Virus record (IMG/VR): IMGVR_UViG_3300048065_000515
Coordinates: 1-27,490 of that record
DNA length: 27,490 nt
Origin: a virus
Reading direction: 5' to 3' (one strand)
This document shows positions 7,089 to 16,452 of the stretch, piece by piece. Both the position numbers and the translations under genes were made by a program. Every line of letters begins with the position of its first letter. Positions within the stretch are counted from its first letter, which is position 1. The notes beneath the pieces are model-generated. The model did not search any database, was not told where the DNA came from, and saw only the letters and a program-made list of their open reading frames with translations.

Positions 7089-9361
7089 TATTTCAAGCAG
7101 AAACTAAAGAGCTTCAAGCAGCCACAAACAGATTAAAAGAGATAGGCAAGGTATCTAAGTCTACCGCCTCTAGTGTTCGCTCTTTAAACAAAGCATTTAA
7201 TGACCAGCACAAAGCCTTAAAAGGCGAGCTCCAAACAACCAGTAGTGCCACTCAGAAAAGAAAAGAGTTCGGCAGGGCTACTAAAAACACCGCATCTGAG
7301 ATTAAAAGGTCAACGGTTATTGTTGACGCGCAGGGTAATGCCCTTAAGAAACTTAAAGACACTGAGAGCAAAGTCACTCAAGGTACTCAGAAAAACACCG
7401 AAGCAACAAAAATAGCTAACGCGGTAAGAAGAGCTGAGATAAAGGCGTATCAAGAGAACGCTAAAAGAAAAGAAAAAGCGGCATCAGCAAGTAATAAATT
7501 AACAAAAAAAGAAAAAGAGCTGACAAAAACCAACGAAAAGTTAGCTAACAGCTTTAGAAACGCATCGACAGCAACGGCTGCACTTCAAGGCCCGCTCAAT
7601 GGCCTCTCTGGTCGATTGTCTTTTATAGCCACAGGTTTAGGTAGAATAGGTGTATCTGGCCTAGCAGCCTCTGCTAGTTTTGTTGGCCTAGCTTTTGCCA
7701 TAAGAAACTCTTTACAAGTATTCCAAGAATACGAATTGCAAATGATGAAGGTGGAAGCCCTTGTAAAATCAACAGGCGGCACTGCTGGGTTTACATCGAA
7801 TCAATTAAATGAAATGGCTGTTGGTTTAGCCACAGCAACAATGGCATCTGCTAATGAGATGCGTAACGCCCAAGGAATACTTTTAACATTTAAGGCAATA
7901 TCCGGTGATGTTTTTGAATCTGCTCTTGGCCTTACAGTTGATATTGGCGCAGCAATGGGTCAGACAGCATCATCAGGTGCTAAGCAGTTAGGTAAAGCTT
8001 TAGAAGACCCTGCTAGAAATATGACTGGCTTGACTCGCGCAGGTATATCTTTTACCGCACAAGAAAAAGAAAGAATAACCGTATTGCAACGAAGTGGCGA
8101 TTTGCAGGGCGCACAAGCAGTCATTATTAAAACATTGCAGGATCAGTTGGGTGGAGCGGGTACAGGTGGTGGTTTAGCTGGCGCGGCAGATTTGGTAGCA
8201 GATAACTTTGAAAGATTAAACATTGCCATCGCTGAAGAGTTTGGGTTTGCCGGTCTTGCAACAAGAGCAACTATGGGTCTTGCAAATGCTCTGGGATTTT
8301 TAGCTGATAAGATAACAGAGACCCCAGAAGAGGAGTTAGCTCGGCTTTTGGGTACAAACACAAGATCTTCAAGTAGCAGAGGCGGCAGGTCAAAGAATGT
8401 AGACTTTTCTAAGACATCTAGTGGTGAGCCAGCAACAAAGCAAGCTTCTAGCTCAAGAGGTGGTAGATCAAAAGATGTAGAGTTTGACCCGTTACAAGCA
8501 AGAATTAAAGAGCTTCAAGACATTATAGCTGAAGAGGAAAAAGCACAAGCAGCAGCAGCCGTTGCAGCAGAAGCAAATCAAGTTAGAATTAAAGAAGAGG
8601 CTAGGATTGAAAGAGAGATACTAGCTGAAAATATGAACCTTAAAGTTATGGAGCTTGAAGAGCATAACTTAAGAATACAAGGGTTTGAAGAAGAAGCTAA
8701 TTTACTTAAATTTGAACGTCTAACTTTACAAAATGATTTAGAGCTTGAGGCGGCCAGAAAAAAACACGGCGATCTTGAAGAGCTTGAAAGAATACATCAG
8801 AATACAAAGAACAATATTATTACTGAACAAAATTTAGCTGAAATGAAAATAGCAGATAAACGCCATAAGCTAAAAAAGAAAGGTGATAAACAAGCTTTAG
8901 ATGATACAAAAAAATTCTTGGGCTTTATGGGAGAGCATAGCAAAAAAGCATTTAAAGTTAAGAAAATGATAGATATTGCTGATGCAATTGTTTCTGGTCA
9001 CAAAGCTGCTACTGATGCCTACGCTGCTGGTATGTCAACAGGTGGTCCTACTGCTCCTGCAGTTGCAAAAGCTTATATGGCTGCATCTATAGCTGCAACC
9101 GGAGCTAAAATTGCTGCAATAAAGTCAACCACATTTTCTGGCGGTGGTGGTAGTGGCGGTGGCGGTGGTGTTGGCGGTGCTGCGGCTGCGGATGCTGCAC
9201 CAATACAACCTGCGGCTAATGACGAAGTGGTGGCTGCGCCTCAAGCTATAAATGTAACGGTAGATGGCTCTATTGACCCAACCGGGGCAAGACGTATTAT
9301 AGAGGCTATAAACGAAGCCACTGAAGATGGCTTAGAAATTAACGCATTGGTAGGTACATAA
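7064..9361 (+). CDS. Tape measure protein
   Basis: This 765-aa protein sets tail length and is carried inside the tube. The N-terminal 170 residues are Lys/Thr/Ala-rich coiled coil. Residues about 175-230 are hydrophobic and Gly-rich (LNGLSGRLSFIATGLGRIG, then SFVGLAFAIRNSLQVF). The next part (residues about 230-400) has the LGKALEDPARNMTGLTRAGISFT pattern seen in many tape measures. Residues 480-620 are Glu/Lys-rich coiled coil, and a poly-Gly/Ala region leads to the C-terminus. At about 0.15 nm per residue (a rule of thumb) the tail would be roughly 115 nm. It starts inside the T-domain frame and ends in a TAATG overlap. A short internal repeat lies at 8369-8485. Confidence 0.9.
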   Translation: MADTIARLIFQAETKELQAATNRLKEIGKVSKSTASSVRSLNKAFNDQHKALKGELQTTSSATQKRKEFGRATKNTASEIKRSTVIVDAQGNALKKLKDTESKVTQGTQKNTEATKIANAVRRAEIKAYQENAKRKEKAASASNKLTKKEKELTKTNEKLANSFRNASTATAALQGPLNGLSGRLSFIATGLGRIGVSGLAASASFVGLAFAIRNSLQVFQEYELQMMKVEALVKSTGGTAGFTSNQLNEMAVGLATATMASANEMRNAQGILLTFKAISGDVFESALGLTVDIGAAMGQTASSGAKQLGKALEDPARNMTGLTRAGISFTAQEKERITVLQRSGDLQGAQAVIIKTLQDQLGGAGTGGGLAGAADLVADNFERLNIAIAEEFGFAGLATRATMGLANALGFLADKITETPEEELARLLGTNTRSSSSRGGRSKNVDFSKTSSGEPATKQASSSRGGRSKDVEFDPLQARIKELQDIIAEEEKAQAAAAVAAEANQVRIKEEARIEREILAENMNLKVMELEEHNLRIQGFEEEANLLKFERLTLQNDLELEAARKKHGDLEELERIHQNTKNNIITEQNLAEMKIADKRHKLKKKGDKQALDDTKKFLGFMGEHSKKAFKVKKMIDIADAIVSGHKAATDAYAAGMSTGGPTAPAVAKAYMAASIAATGAKIAAIKSTTFSGGGGSGGGGGVGGAAAADAAPIQPAANDEVVAAPQAINVTVDGSIDPTGARRIIEAINEATEDGLEINALVGT
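8369..8485 (+). repeat. Duplicated 13-residue Arg/Gly/Ser motif in tape measure
   Basis: Residues 436-448 (SSSRGGRSKNVDF) recur as residues 462-474 (SSSRGGRSKDVEF), 78 bases apart. Several codons differ synonymously, so the protein motif is conserved better than the DNA. It sits at the junction between the hydrophobic middle and the C-terminal coiled coil. Confidence 0.8.
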
Positions 9362-10251
9362 TGGGCGCAATCTTAGCAGAGAATGAGTTACATCACGCAT
9401 ATTGGCGGTCTGCCTCTAAGCCTGTTATCACAACTGTTTCTGGTGGTGAAAAGTCAGGCTTTGAGTTTGTTAATATGTTTGATAACAATGCTCATACATC
9501 TTTTAAAAACAACACAAATACACAGAGTGTTATTACTTTTGATTTTGGTTCAGCTAAAAATTTTAATGGATTTGCTATTTATGGGCATAATTTAACAACA
9601 TCGCAAGCAATCAAAATAGAATATAGTTCAGATAATTCCTCCTATACCACCTTTACTGATTCTGCTGTATATCCAGCGAATGGGGAAATCTCACCACCTA
9701 ATAACAATGGCGAGGCATTTTGCGTTTATTTAAAGGGATCAACAAATATAGGTAGATACTGGAAAATTACTACTATAGGTTGGGACACAAGCACCTTTAT
9801 AACAACATTGGCTCTAGGTAGTTTTGTAGATAACGTCAACATATCCGCACCATACACGATGCCTAGTTTCACACCACAAGAAGTATCTATTAAAAGAAAT
9901 AATCAAGGTAACTTATTAAGCTCTGATGTCAGGAAGATACCGCAAAAGTTAAATATAAAGCTAACCACACTGCAAGAGTCAGACCTTGATGCCATTCAAA
10001 CTAACATTACAAATACAACAATAAATGGACTAACTGCTAATTACTCCTTTGTTGATTATCTCGGACACTTTGTCTCAAGGTTTCCATTCTTTGTTTTACA
10101 CGATGACGGTGGTGATGGGAGTAATGCAGAAAAGCTAGCTGACAGGAATAAGATTTACTTTTGCACCATTGATAAATCATTAAAACAACCTGCCTTTGCC
10201 TCACCTACTACTCTTAACTGGAGTATCAATGCTATAGGTTATATATCGTGA
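9361..10251 (+). CDS. Distal tail-type protein with discoidin-like domain
   Basis: This 296-aa protein starts in a TAATG overlap with the tape measure. Residues about 30-155 (FVNMFDNNAHTSF, ITFDFGSAKNFNGFAIYGHNL, IKIEYSSDNSSYTTF, GRYWKIT) have the order and aromatic pattern of an F5/8 type C (discoidin) carbohydrate-binding domain. The C-terminal half (SIKRNNQGNLLSSDVRKIPQKLNIKL onward) looks like a tail-attachment part. This position right after the tape measure is the distal tail slot, joining the tube to the tip. The discoidin fold may help bind host surface glycans. The domain call is by pattern; the role is by synteny. Confidence 0.62.
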   Translation: MGAILAENELHHAYWRSASKPVITTVSGGEKSGFEFVNMFDNNAHTSFKNNTNTQSVITFDFGSAKNFNGFAIYGHNLTTSQAIKIEYSSDNSSYTTFTDSAVYPANGEISPPNNNGEAFCVYLKGSTNIGRYWKITTIGWDTSTFITTLALGSFVDNVNISAPYTMPSFTPQEVSIKRNNQGNLLSSDVRKIPQKLNIKLTTLQESDLDAIQTNITNTTINGLTANYSFVDYLGHFVSRFPFFVLHDDGGDGSNAEKLADRNKIYFCTIDKSLKQPAFASPTTLNWSINAIGYIS

Positions 10252-13200
10252 GCAAGTTGTGGTCGCCTTACAATCTCTATAACAATATTATAGGTTGGTG
10301 GGATAGTAGAGATTTATTCGCTAATAATGGTCTGTCTTATCCCATAGGCTCTGGCACTAATGATGATGTTAGTTTAGCAAAAACAGATGTTATAAAAGAT
10401 AAATCAATTTCTCGGTCTGATTTTACTGGTGAATCAAACGCTCTTTGGGATACGCTTTATTATCAAATAAATGATGTTACTGTCACTAATGGTGGTACTG
10501 CTGGAGCTTATGGCGGTGTGGCAACTGGGTTTCTTGCAAATATTGATACTACACATATAAACCAACAGGCATTTAATGGGGATTTAGTAGGCGGTAATTG
10601 GTTAGCCCCAAGAAACCGTAGTTTTAGCCCAGTTGGAGGTTTTATTAATGCTAATTATTCTAATGATGCTATTACAAGTGTCACTAGCGCGACTAGAAGC
10701 CGCAACTGGCATATTGGTGATACATTTTATGCAGACTTAGGAACTGGCACATCAAACAATGTAATATTGACTGTTTCAAGTGTTAGGGAATATGGCGGTT
10801 TGATTGGTACTGCGACTGGAACATTTTCCACAGCCGCTAGGTCTGGTTTTCCAAGCAATTTTAGATTATTTGTGATGTGCGTTTTAACTGATGATGGCGG
10901 CATATCTGACCTTGATGAGGCTTTTTTAGAGTTTGTTGATCAAGACGGCTCTAATCATATTGAGTTAATTTATGAAGTACAAGCTGGATCTTTAGGAAAA
11001 TACACCGCAAAAACTGCAATGAAAGTTAAGTATAAAGATTCAGGCGGAACAGACAGAGAAAGCTCTGGAGATTCAACAGTCACCCCAAATCAGCACACTT
11101 TATTTGAGTTTGAATTTAACTCTACTAGCTCTTTTGTTTCTGAGTTCTTAAACGGCACTGCGACAGATTCAACTGCAACCACTACAGCCATACAATTTCC
11201 TACAAATTATAAAATTAAGATGGGGAATGGTACAAGGTTTGAATTTTTTGAAATGATAATGATTGATGAAGATGTAAGGCATTTAACCCTTGCAGAACGA
11301 CAGTTGTATCACGGGTATTTTGCACATAAATATGACGATACTGGGCTTGTTTTAGTTGATGGCCACCCCTACAAGACAGTAGCACCAGCGGCTGATGGTT
11401 ATTTATATGGTGGGGCGCATAAATTAAACCCTAGAGAGCCATTGCAGATGGTCAAGATGTATCTTGATGAGTGCGATAATGTATTTGGGGTAGTTTCTGG
11501 CTTATCAAATTGCAACGCTACGCCAAGCACAGGCAATGAGTGCTATAACACTAAACATACTTGTTTAAATTTAAGCAAATACAGAGTAAATACTAACGGA
11601 AAAAAAGAGTTAACATTCTCTCAAGAGGTTGGAAATAACCTTGCTGGATTTGAGCCAACCGCTCACCCTGCTCTAATCTCTGTTACATCTGCGCCAAGTG
11701 AAATACAGCCAACTAAGGGCGTTTCTGTTAGGTCAAACATTACTATTAAACTAAGAGATTTTATCTCTGATGACAAAGGCATTGACCCCTACTTTTCTAC
11801 TCGCAGTATTATTGCTTTGGAAAACGGAACATTCTTTCAGAAGTTATTAGCTAGAAACCCACATTACTACGGTAGGCCAATAGAAATTTATGACGGCTTT
11901 TTTGATTATGATGGTACTCCGCAGGTACACGATGGCAAAAGAGAATACATCATTGAGAGCATTCATTTAGACAATGATATTTGCACAATAAAATGCAAAG
12001 ATCCTATGTCCCTTGCTGATGATTTAAAATCAAAAGTGCCAGTCCCTAGTGATTTTTCATTTAAGATTGATGTAACTACTGGCACAAAAAACAATGAAGT
12101 TTTGACTATTGACGATGCAGACGCTACAGCAGAACAACTGCAAGCCGAGTTTGGTACTAGCGGGTTTGTCAGGGTCAACGAAGAAATAATGGGTTATACA
12201 AGGTCTGCTGGCGATGCAAGTATGGACTTTCACGAAAGCTCAAGGGGTGATTGGGGTACAACAGAAGCCTCTCATAGTGCGGGTGATACAGTCCAAAAAT
12301 GCCTAGCGTTTGGGACTTATAACGATTCTGCTACTGGTTCAACTATTGACGATGTGGCCTATGAGATATTTGTAAACGGTGCTGGTGTACCTGCTGGTGC
12401 AATCAATAAAACCACAGGCGGTGAGTATAGCTGGGCAGATGAAAAAACAAACTGGCTATCTACATTCAAGATAAATACGATTATCAGTGAGCCAGAAGAA
12501 GCAAACAAGCTAGTCAACCAGCTAGGCTCTATGGTCGGCACTAACTTTTTCTACGATGATTTAGCCTCAAAGATTGTTATGAGAGCCGAGATGCCCATAG
12601 TAAATCCGCTAACTATTCAAACTATTACAGATGTAGATATAGTTGAAGATTCGTTGAAGATAATGAATTCAGAAAAGGACAGGATTAGTCGAGTTTATTA
12701 TTACTACAATCGAAAGAATGGCGTTGAAGACAGGAATAAAAAGAAATCATTTAGAAATCTATACGTTAATATTGATGTGGATTCTGAAGGTTCTGAGGAA
12801 TATGCAAAGCAATCAAACAAGGTAATTTATGGCTGGGGTGTAATTGATTCATCTACCGCAACAAGTGTCTCACAAAGGATTTTAAACAGATTTAAAAATG
12901 TACCTAAAACAGTATCATTTAAACTAGATGTTGGCTCTAAGCAAATTAAAACAGGCGATCATTTCTATTTACAAACTAAATCAATAGTAAATCTTGATGG
13001 CGGTATAACTGCGCGTACTGAAATGCAGTGCATTTATAGTAAATTTAATGATAAGCTACAAGTCTACGAAATTAAGGCTCAACAGTTTAGATTTACAGGT
13101 GCTAACTTTGGGCAAGTTACAGCCAATGTTTTATCTATCACTGCGGCTGGTAGTGGTTATGCTGTAGATAATACAATGACATTTACAGGCGGTAGTAACA

Positions 13201-13511
13201 GTGCGACAGGCTTAACTTGTAAGGTTACTTCTGTTGATGGGTCAAATGGCGTTACTGGTGTTGAGATTACCGCGATAGGCGATTTAAACACAGCTAGCAA
13301 GTACGTTGTCGGTGATGTTTTAACTGAGGGTGGTGGTACAAATAGCGGTACAGGTTGTCAGGTTACTATAGGTAGAGAATACTTTTTGGGCGAGGGTGCT
13401 GGGACTGGTACTGTTGAAGATCCATACACAGGCGCAAGGGCTACAGAGTCTTATATTTGCGATGATGATTTACAAATGAGTAATGGCTCAGAGCCATACA
13501 GGATAGTTTAA
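10248..13511 (+). CDS. Central tail tip / hub protein with adhesin-like N-terminus
   Basis: At 1087 aa this is the largest protein here. The N-terminus (IIGWWDSRDLF and residues up to about 360) resembles concanavalin/LamG-like adhesin domains (WWDSRD..., FFEMIMIDEDVRHLTLAERQ). Residues 400-620 form the tail-hub part with four cysteines (C409, C422, C432, C439) in an LDEC...CYNTKHTCL arrangement, followed by PTKGVSVRSNITIKLRDF. Residues 620-930 are J-like hub sequence. The C-terminus has two GSGYAVDNTMTFTGGS-type Gly/Thr-rich beta repeats common in phage adhesins. It overlaps the previous gene by 4 bp. Fusion of an adhesin-like head domain to the hub is unusual but the frame is uninterrupted. 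Confidence 0.68.
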   Translation: MSKLWSPYNLYNNIIGWWDSRDLFANNGLSYPIGSGTNDDVSLAKTDVIKDKSISRSDFTGESNALWDTLYYQINDVTVTNGGTAGAYGGVATGFLANIDTTHINQQAFNGDLVGGNWLAPRNRSFSPVGGFINANYSNDAITSVTSATRSRNWHIGDTFYADLGTGTSNNVILTVSSVREYGGLIGTATGTFSTAARSGFPSNFRLFVMCVLTDDGGISDLDEAFLEFVDQDGSNHIELIYEVQAGSLGKYTAKTAMKVKYKDSGGTDRESSGDSTVTPNQHTLFEFEFNSTSSFVSEFLNGTATDSTATTTAIQFPTNYKIKMGNGTRFEFFEMIMIDEDVRHLTLAERQLYHGYFAHKYDDTGLVLVDGHPYKTVAPAADGYLYGGAHKLNPREPLQMVKMYLDECDNVFGVVSGLSNCNATPSTGNECYNTKHTCLNLSKYRVNTNGKKELTFSQEVGNNLAGFEPTAHPALISVTSAPSEIQPTKGVSVRSNITIKLRDFISDDKGIDPYFSTRSIIALENGTFFQKLLARNPHYYGRPIEIYDGFFDYDGTPQVHDGKREYIIESIHLDNDICTIKCKDPMSLADDLKSKVPVPSDFSFKIDVTTGTKNNEVLTIDDADATAEQLQAEFGTSGFVRVNEEIMGYTRSAGDASMDFHESSRGDWGTTEASHSAGDTVQKCLAFGTYNDSATGSTIDDVAYEIFVNGAGVPAGAINKTTGGEYSWADEKTNWLSTFKINTIISEPEEANKLVNQLGSMVGTNFFYDDLASKIVMRAEMPIVNPLTIQTITDVDIVEDSLKIMNSEKDRISRVYYYYNRKNGVEDRNKKKSFRNLYVNIDVDSEGSEEYAKQSNKVIYGWGVIDSSTATSVSQRILNRFKNVPKTVSFKLDVGSKQIKTGDHFYLQTKSIVNLDGGITARTEMQCIYSKFNDKLQVYEIKAQQFRFTGANFGQVTANVLSITAAGSGYAVDNTMTFTGGSNSATGLTCKVTSVDGSNGVTGVEITAIGDLNTASKYVVGDVLTEGGGTNSGTGCQVTIGREYFLGEGAGTGTVEDPYTGARATESYICDDDLQMSNGSEPYRIV

Positions 13512-14165
13512 ATGACTACATATAGAGAGATAAACAATACAGAGGTTGCAGTTGATGCACCTTTAACTCAGCAATTAATGCAAGCCCTAAAGGATAATGT
13601 TATTGCTATTGCAGAGGGTGATGATACCGCCTCTACGGTAAGAATAACGCCAAAGGCTTTGACTGACACGATTTCTCAGGGCGATTTTACACTGTTGAGA
13701 ATAGTTGGTCATCAAAATACGCAAGACTCAGGAAGCGGTACTGACACCCACCGAACTATCAAATTTAGAGCGAGAATGAATGGTCAAATTAAAATTCAAG
13801 GGCGCGTGAAATACACTGACATTGGCTCACAAGATACTATGACTTTCAAGATAATTAAAGAGACTTCAGCAGGATCAACGAGCAATGAGGTGACAGTCAC
13901 CGATTCAGGTGGTGACACGACACATACAATAAGTACTAATGTTAGCTTCAACGCTGATGATATGCTTTATATCCAAATAACAACACAAGACGATGCCGAT
14001 GTTAAATTTCACGTAACATTCGGGTGCAGTGATAAAGAAATTCTTGGTCAAGCTGTTTTTTACAGCACAGCAGATGATGAAATCACTGACACATTATGGA
14101 ATTTCAATAGTTCTCAGCTAGGATCGAGTCAGGAATTTATGATTTATCAATATAGTTTCATATAG
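13512..14165 (+). CDS. Minor tail protein of unknown function
   Basis: This 217-aa protein starts directly after the hub stop. The N-terminal 60 residues are helical (LTQQLMQALKDNVIAIAEG), and the rest is Thr/Ser/Asp-rich beta sequence (FKIIKETSAGSTSNEVTVTD, ADVKFHVTFGC). A short helical attachment part followed by a beta sandwich fits a small tail-tip or fibre-base protein. I do not recognise a named family. The location between hub and fibre genes supports a virion role. Confidence 0.5.
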   Translation: MTTYREINNTEVAVDAPLTQQLMQALKDNVIAIAEGDDTASTVRITPKALTDTISQGDFTLLRIVGHQNTQDSGSGTDTHRTIKFRARMNGQIKIQGRVKYTDIGSQDTMTFKIIKETSAGSTSNEVTVTDSGGDTTHTISTNVSFNADDMLYIQITTQDDADVKFHVTFGCSDKEILGQAVFYSTADDEITDTLWNFNSSQLGSSQEFMIYQYSFI

Positions 14166-14172
14166 GTGATTT

Positions 14173-15165
14173 ATGGCTACAGCAGTACAACAAAGGCGCG
14201 GAACAGCGACAGAACACGATGACGGTGCTGGATTTACTGGGCTTGAGGGCGAGATAACGGTTGATACCACTAATGACACAATTAGGGTACACGATAACTC
14301 TACAAAAGGCGGTCATAGGTTAGCTAAGTATTCAGAGTTATCCACAGTCGCATCACCTATTTCACCAACAGATGCTGGAACAGATACAACTATGTTTCCT
14401 TTGTTAAGTGGTGACGCTACTGGCACATTGTCTGCTAAAACAGATGCCGATGGACTAACCTACAATGCTAGTAGTAAAACTTTAACTACTACGAACATTG
14501 TAGCTACTAGTATTTCTGGTACAGCCTCAAACGCAACAGTTGCAAGTAGTGCTAACACAATAGTCACCTATCAAACTGGTACTGGTGATAATTTTTTACT
14601 TATGGTTGATGCAGATGCTAATGCCGCTCAAAATGCAAGAGTCAGAGGTGAAGTAAAATGGGACGTAGGCACATCAAATTTAACTATTGATGGCACTGTA
14701 ACTGCTGATTCATTTATTCTTGAAGATGGTTCAGGCAATAAAACAACTTTGGCAGAAAATGCTAGTGGCGACATTACGCTAACCCTGCCATCAGCAACAG
14801 GAACAGTAGCACTAACTTCTGATATTGGGTTTGTTGCACCAACTACTGTAGTAGGTTCAGCCGCAGTTAACGATATGACTTCTAATATTAGTAAAAAATA
14901 TGTGCATACTGGTAGCGATGTTACTTTAAAATTTCCTAATGTCACAGCATCAAGCAATCTAGGTGATACTTGGGTTGTTGTTAATGCAGGAACAGATACG
15001 CTAACCTTTGATAGAGTTACTAGCGGAACAAGTCAATTTAAACAATTAAACGGCTCTACGGTTGCAAGTTTAGCTAATACAATTACCTTATCTAAGGGCG
15101 GTGTTGCCGAGCTAACGGTTACTGCTGATAATGAAATCATTATATTTGGTTCTGGTGTGATATGA
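14173..15165 (+). CDS. Tail fibre protein with Mtd-type N-terminus
   Basis: In this 330-aa protein the first 50 residues (VQQRRGTATEH, GLEGEITVDTTNDTIRVHD, GGHRLAKYSEL) match the QRRGT/GExTVDxxxxTxRVHDG pattern. This pattern is found at the start of many phage fibres and of the Bordetella phage Mtd attachment domain. Residues 85-215 carry repeated short beta motifs (GLTYNASSKTLTTTNI, NLTIDGTVTADSFI) typical of trimeric fibre shafts. The C-terminus is a compact beta domain that may contact the receptor. No C-terminal chaperone or diversity-generating cassette is seen. It overlaps the next gene by 4 bp. Confidence 0.72.
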   Translation: MATAVQQRRGTATEHDDGAGFTGLEGEITVDTTNDTIRVHDNSTKGGHRLAKYSELSTVASPISPTDAGTDTTMFPLLSGDATGTLSAKTDADGLTYNASSKTLTTTNIVATSISGTASNATVASSANTIVTYQTGTGDNFLLMVDADANAAQNARVRGEVKWDVGTSNLTIDGTVTADSFILEDGSGNKTTLAENASGDITLTLPSATGTVALTSDIGFVAPTTVVGSAAVNDMTSNISKKYVHTGSDVTLKFPNVTASSNLGDTWVVVNAGTDTLTFDRVTSGTSQFKQLNGSTVASLANTITLSKGGVAELTVTADNEIIIFGSGVI

Positions 15166-15764
15166 GTTCTGGTGCTGTTGCAGATTCAGGTTTGATTGCT
15201 AGGGTTAGTTTTACCTGCGATGCTGGTACTACTGCAAATTATCAAACTAACGCAGGGATTTCTCTTTCGACTTTTAATAATATTAATGATTCAAGTAAAA
15301 TAAGCACCATATCTAGTGATTTTAGATTAACTAATGGCCTTACAGTTAGCTTAGTTGCCCCCAGTAATTCAAACTCGGTTGGCACAGGTATATTTGATGA
15401 AAACTTTAATGGATTTGGCGTTTCATCTAACGCTTTCGTCATAGATTTAAAATATCTAGGTCAGGGTGCGCCACCTTCTGGAGATACTGAGCAAGAGATA
15501 AAAGACAACTATTGGCATAATGTTAGATATATCAATCATACTGCGGCAAATTCAGGATTAGTAACGGCAAGTTTTCCAGCATCTACTTGGTATCTAATTA
15601 ACCCCTATGGCGATCCAATTGACCAGAGCAGTGTTAGCGGTGAGACAGATAACCATAGAGTTCAATTTCGCAGACTGCTGGGGTCAGGATTTAATAATTC
15701 ATCTGGCGATTTGCTGAAGTGGGCATTGAATGATGAGATTACGGTAGAGTTTAGGGGATATTAG
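15162..15764 (+). CDS. Fibre-associated protein, unknown
   Basis: This 200-aa protein is rich in Ser, Asn, Gly and Thr with few Lys, like the neighbouring fibre proteins. The N-terminus is hydrophilic, and there is no signal peptide or coiled coil. A central FVIDLKYLGQGAPPSGD and a Trp-containing stretch (ASTWYLINPYGDPID) suggest a globular beta domain. It overlaps the fibre gene (ATGA) and the next gene (TAGTG). The context suggests a receptor-binding tip or fibre cap. I recognise no family. Confidence 0.45.
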   Translation: MSSGAVADSGLIARVSFTCDAGTTANYQTNAGISLSTFNNINDSSKISTISSDFRLTNGLTVSLVAPSNSNSVGTGIFDENFNGFGVSSNAFVIDLKYLGQGAPPSGDTEQEIKDNYWHNVRYINHTAANSGLVTASFPASTWYLINPYGDPIDQSSVSGETDNHRVQFRRLLGSGFNNSSGDLLKWALNDEITVEFRGY

Positions 15765-16255
15765 TGGCTTATACATTTGAGAATAGCAAAGATTGGACAG
15801 AAGAAGAATACAGCAGGCTTGTTGCGGATAGTATGAATCCTGTTTTGTCTACTTTTGATGGAAGCACTGAAGATTCTTCAACAGAGTTCATTAAGTTAAT
15901 ATTTTCTCGGTCGAATTATTTTTGTTTAAATAGAGAAGATGGTTATTTGCTTGCTATGTATATAGGCAAAAGAACAGGTGCAAAAATAGGTTGGCAATTT
16001 GCTTTATTTGGCAAGGATATTAACGGCAGTAAATCTTACATTTACAACCAAGATTGGAGCGATAGTTTTGCTACTTTCATTCGTTCAGAGGGTATAAATG
16101 AGTTAAATTCTAATGCTATAAATAACTCTCCTTTAGGAAATTATGAAACTTTTATTCAAGGCAGAGATGCAGAAAGAAGCAATGCAACAATGACAGCAGA
16201 AGAAATTACTGTTAACGAAAACACAGGTGTTATAAAAACAGCAAGGTTTAACTAA
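15764..16255 (+). CDS. Unknown protein after fibre genes (GTG start)
   Basis: This 163-aa acidic protein starts with GTG inside a TAGTG overlap. It is alpha/beta in pattern: NYFCLNREDGYLLAMYIGKRTG, then IGWQFALFGKDINGSKSY, then a helix (SDSFATFIRSEGINEL), then a Thr-rich tail. This core looks somewhat like an acyltransferase-type fold but has no convincing acetyl-CoA loop. Its role could be fibre assembly, fibre modification or an internal protein. The stop overlaps the next start (TAATG). Confidence 0.45.
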   Translation: MAYTFENSKDWTEEEYSRLVADSMNPVLSTFDGSTEDSSTEFIKLIFSRSNYFCLNREDGYLLAMYIGKRTGAKIGWQFALFGKDINGSKSYIYNQDWSDSFATFIRSEGINELNSNAINNSPLGNYETFIQGRDAERSNATMTAEEITVNENTGVIKTARFN

Positions 16256-16452
16256 TGACTATTAAAGAATTACTAGCAAAATTAGAAAAGCACGAAGAAA
16301 TTTGCACTGTCAAGTTAGAAAACATCAAGGAACGGTTAGATGATGGAAAAGAAAAGTTTGACTTCTTGCAAAAGTCCATCTGGGGGTTGTACGGGATTAT
16401 TATTACTATTACTGTCGGTGCTTCTTTTACTCTTGCCCAGTTTATCTCATAG
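16255..16452 (+). CDS. Small membrane protein, XhlA-like
   Basis: This 65-aa protein has a charged amphipathic N-terminal helix (residues 1-40) and one C-terminal transmembrane segment (residues 41-65, IWGLYGIIITITVGASFTLA). This is the layout of XhlA/hemolysin-type accessory lysis proteins found beside phage holins. It could also be a membrane anchor for a different purpose. The last 113 bases also encode the start of the next gene in another frame. It starts in a TAATG overlap. Confidence 0.55.
   Translation: MTIKELLAKLEKHEEICTVKLENIKERLDDGKEKFDFLQKSIWGLYGIIITITVGASFTLAQFIS

Noticed and set aside
14628-14957. Minus-strand frame of 109 aa opposite the tail fibre gene
   Set aside because: It is antisense to a clear fibre gene of low complexity. 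It shows no ribosome site or motif.
14173-15165. Diversity-generating retroelement suggested by the Mtd-like fibre N-terminus
   Set aside because: No reverse transcriptase, template repeat or Avd-like gene is visible in the window. The N-terminal motif is common in ordinary fibres.
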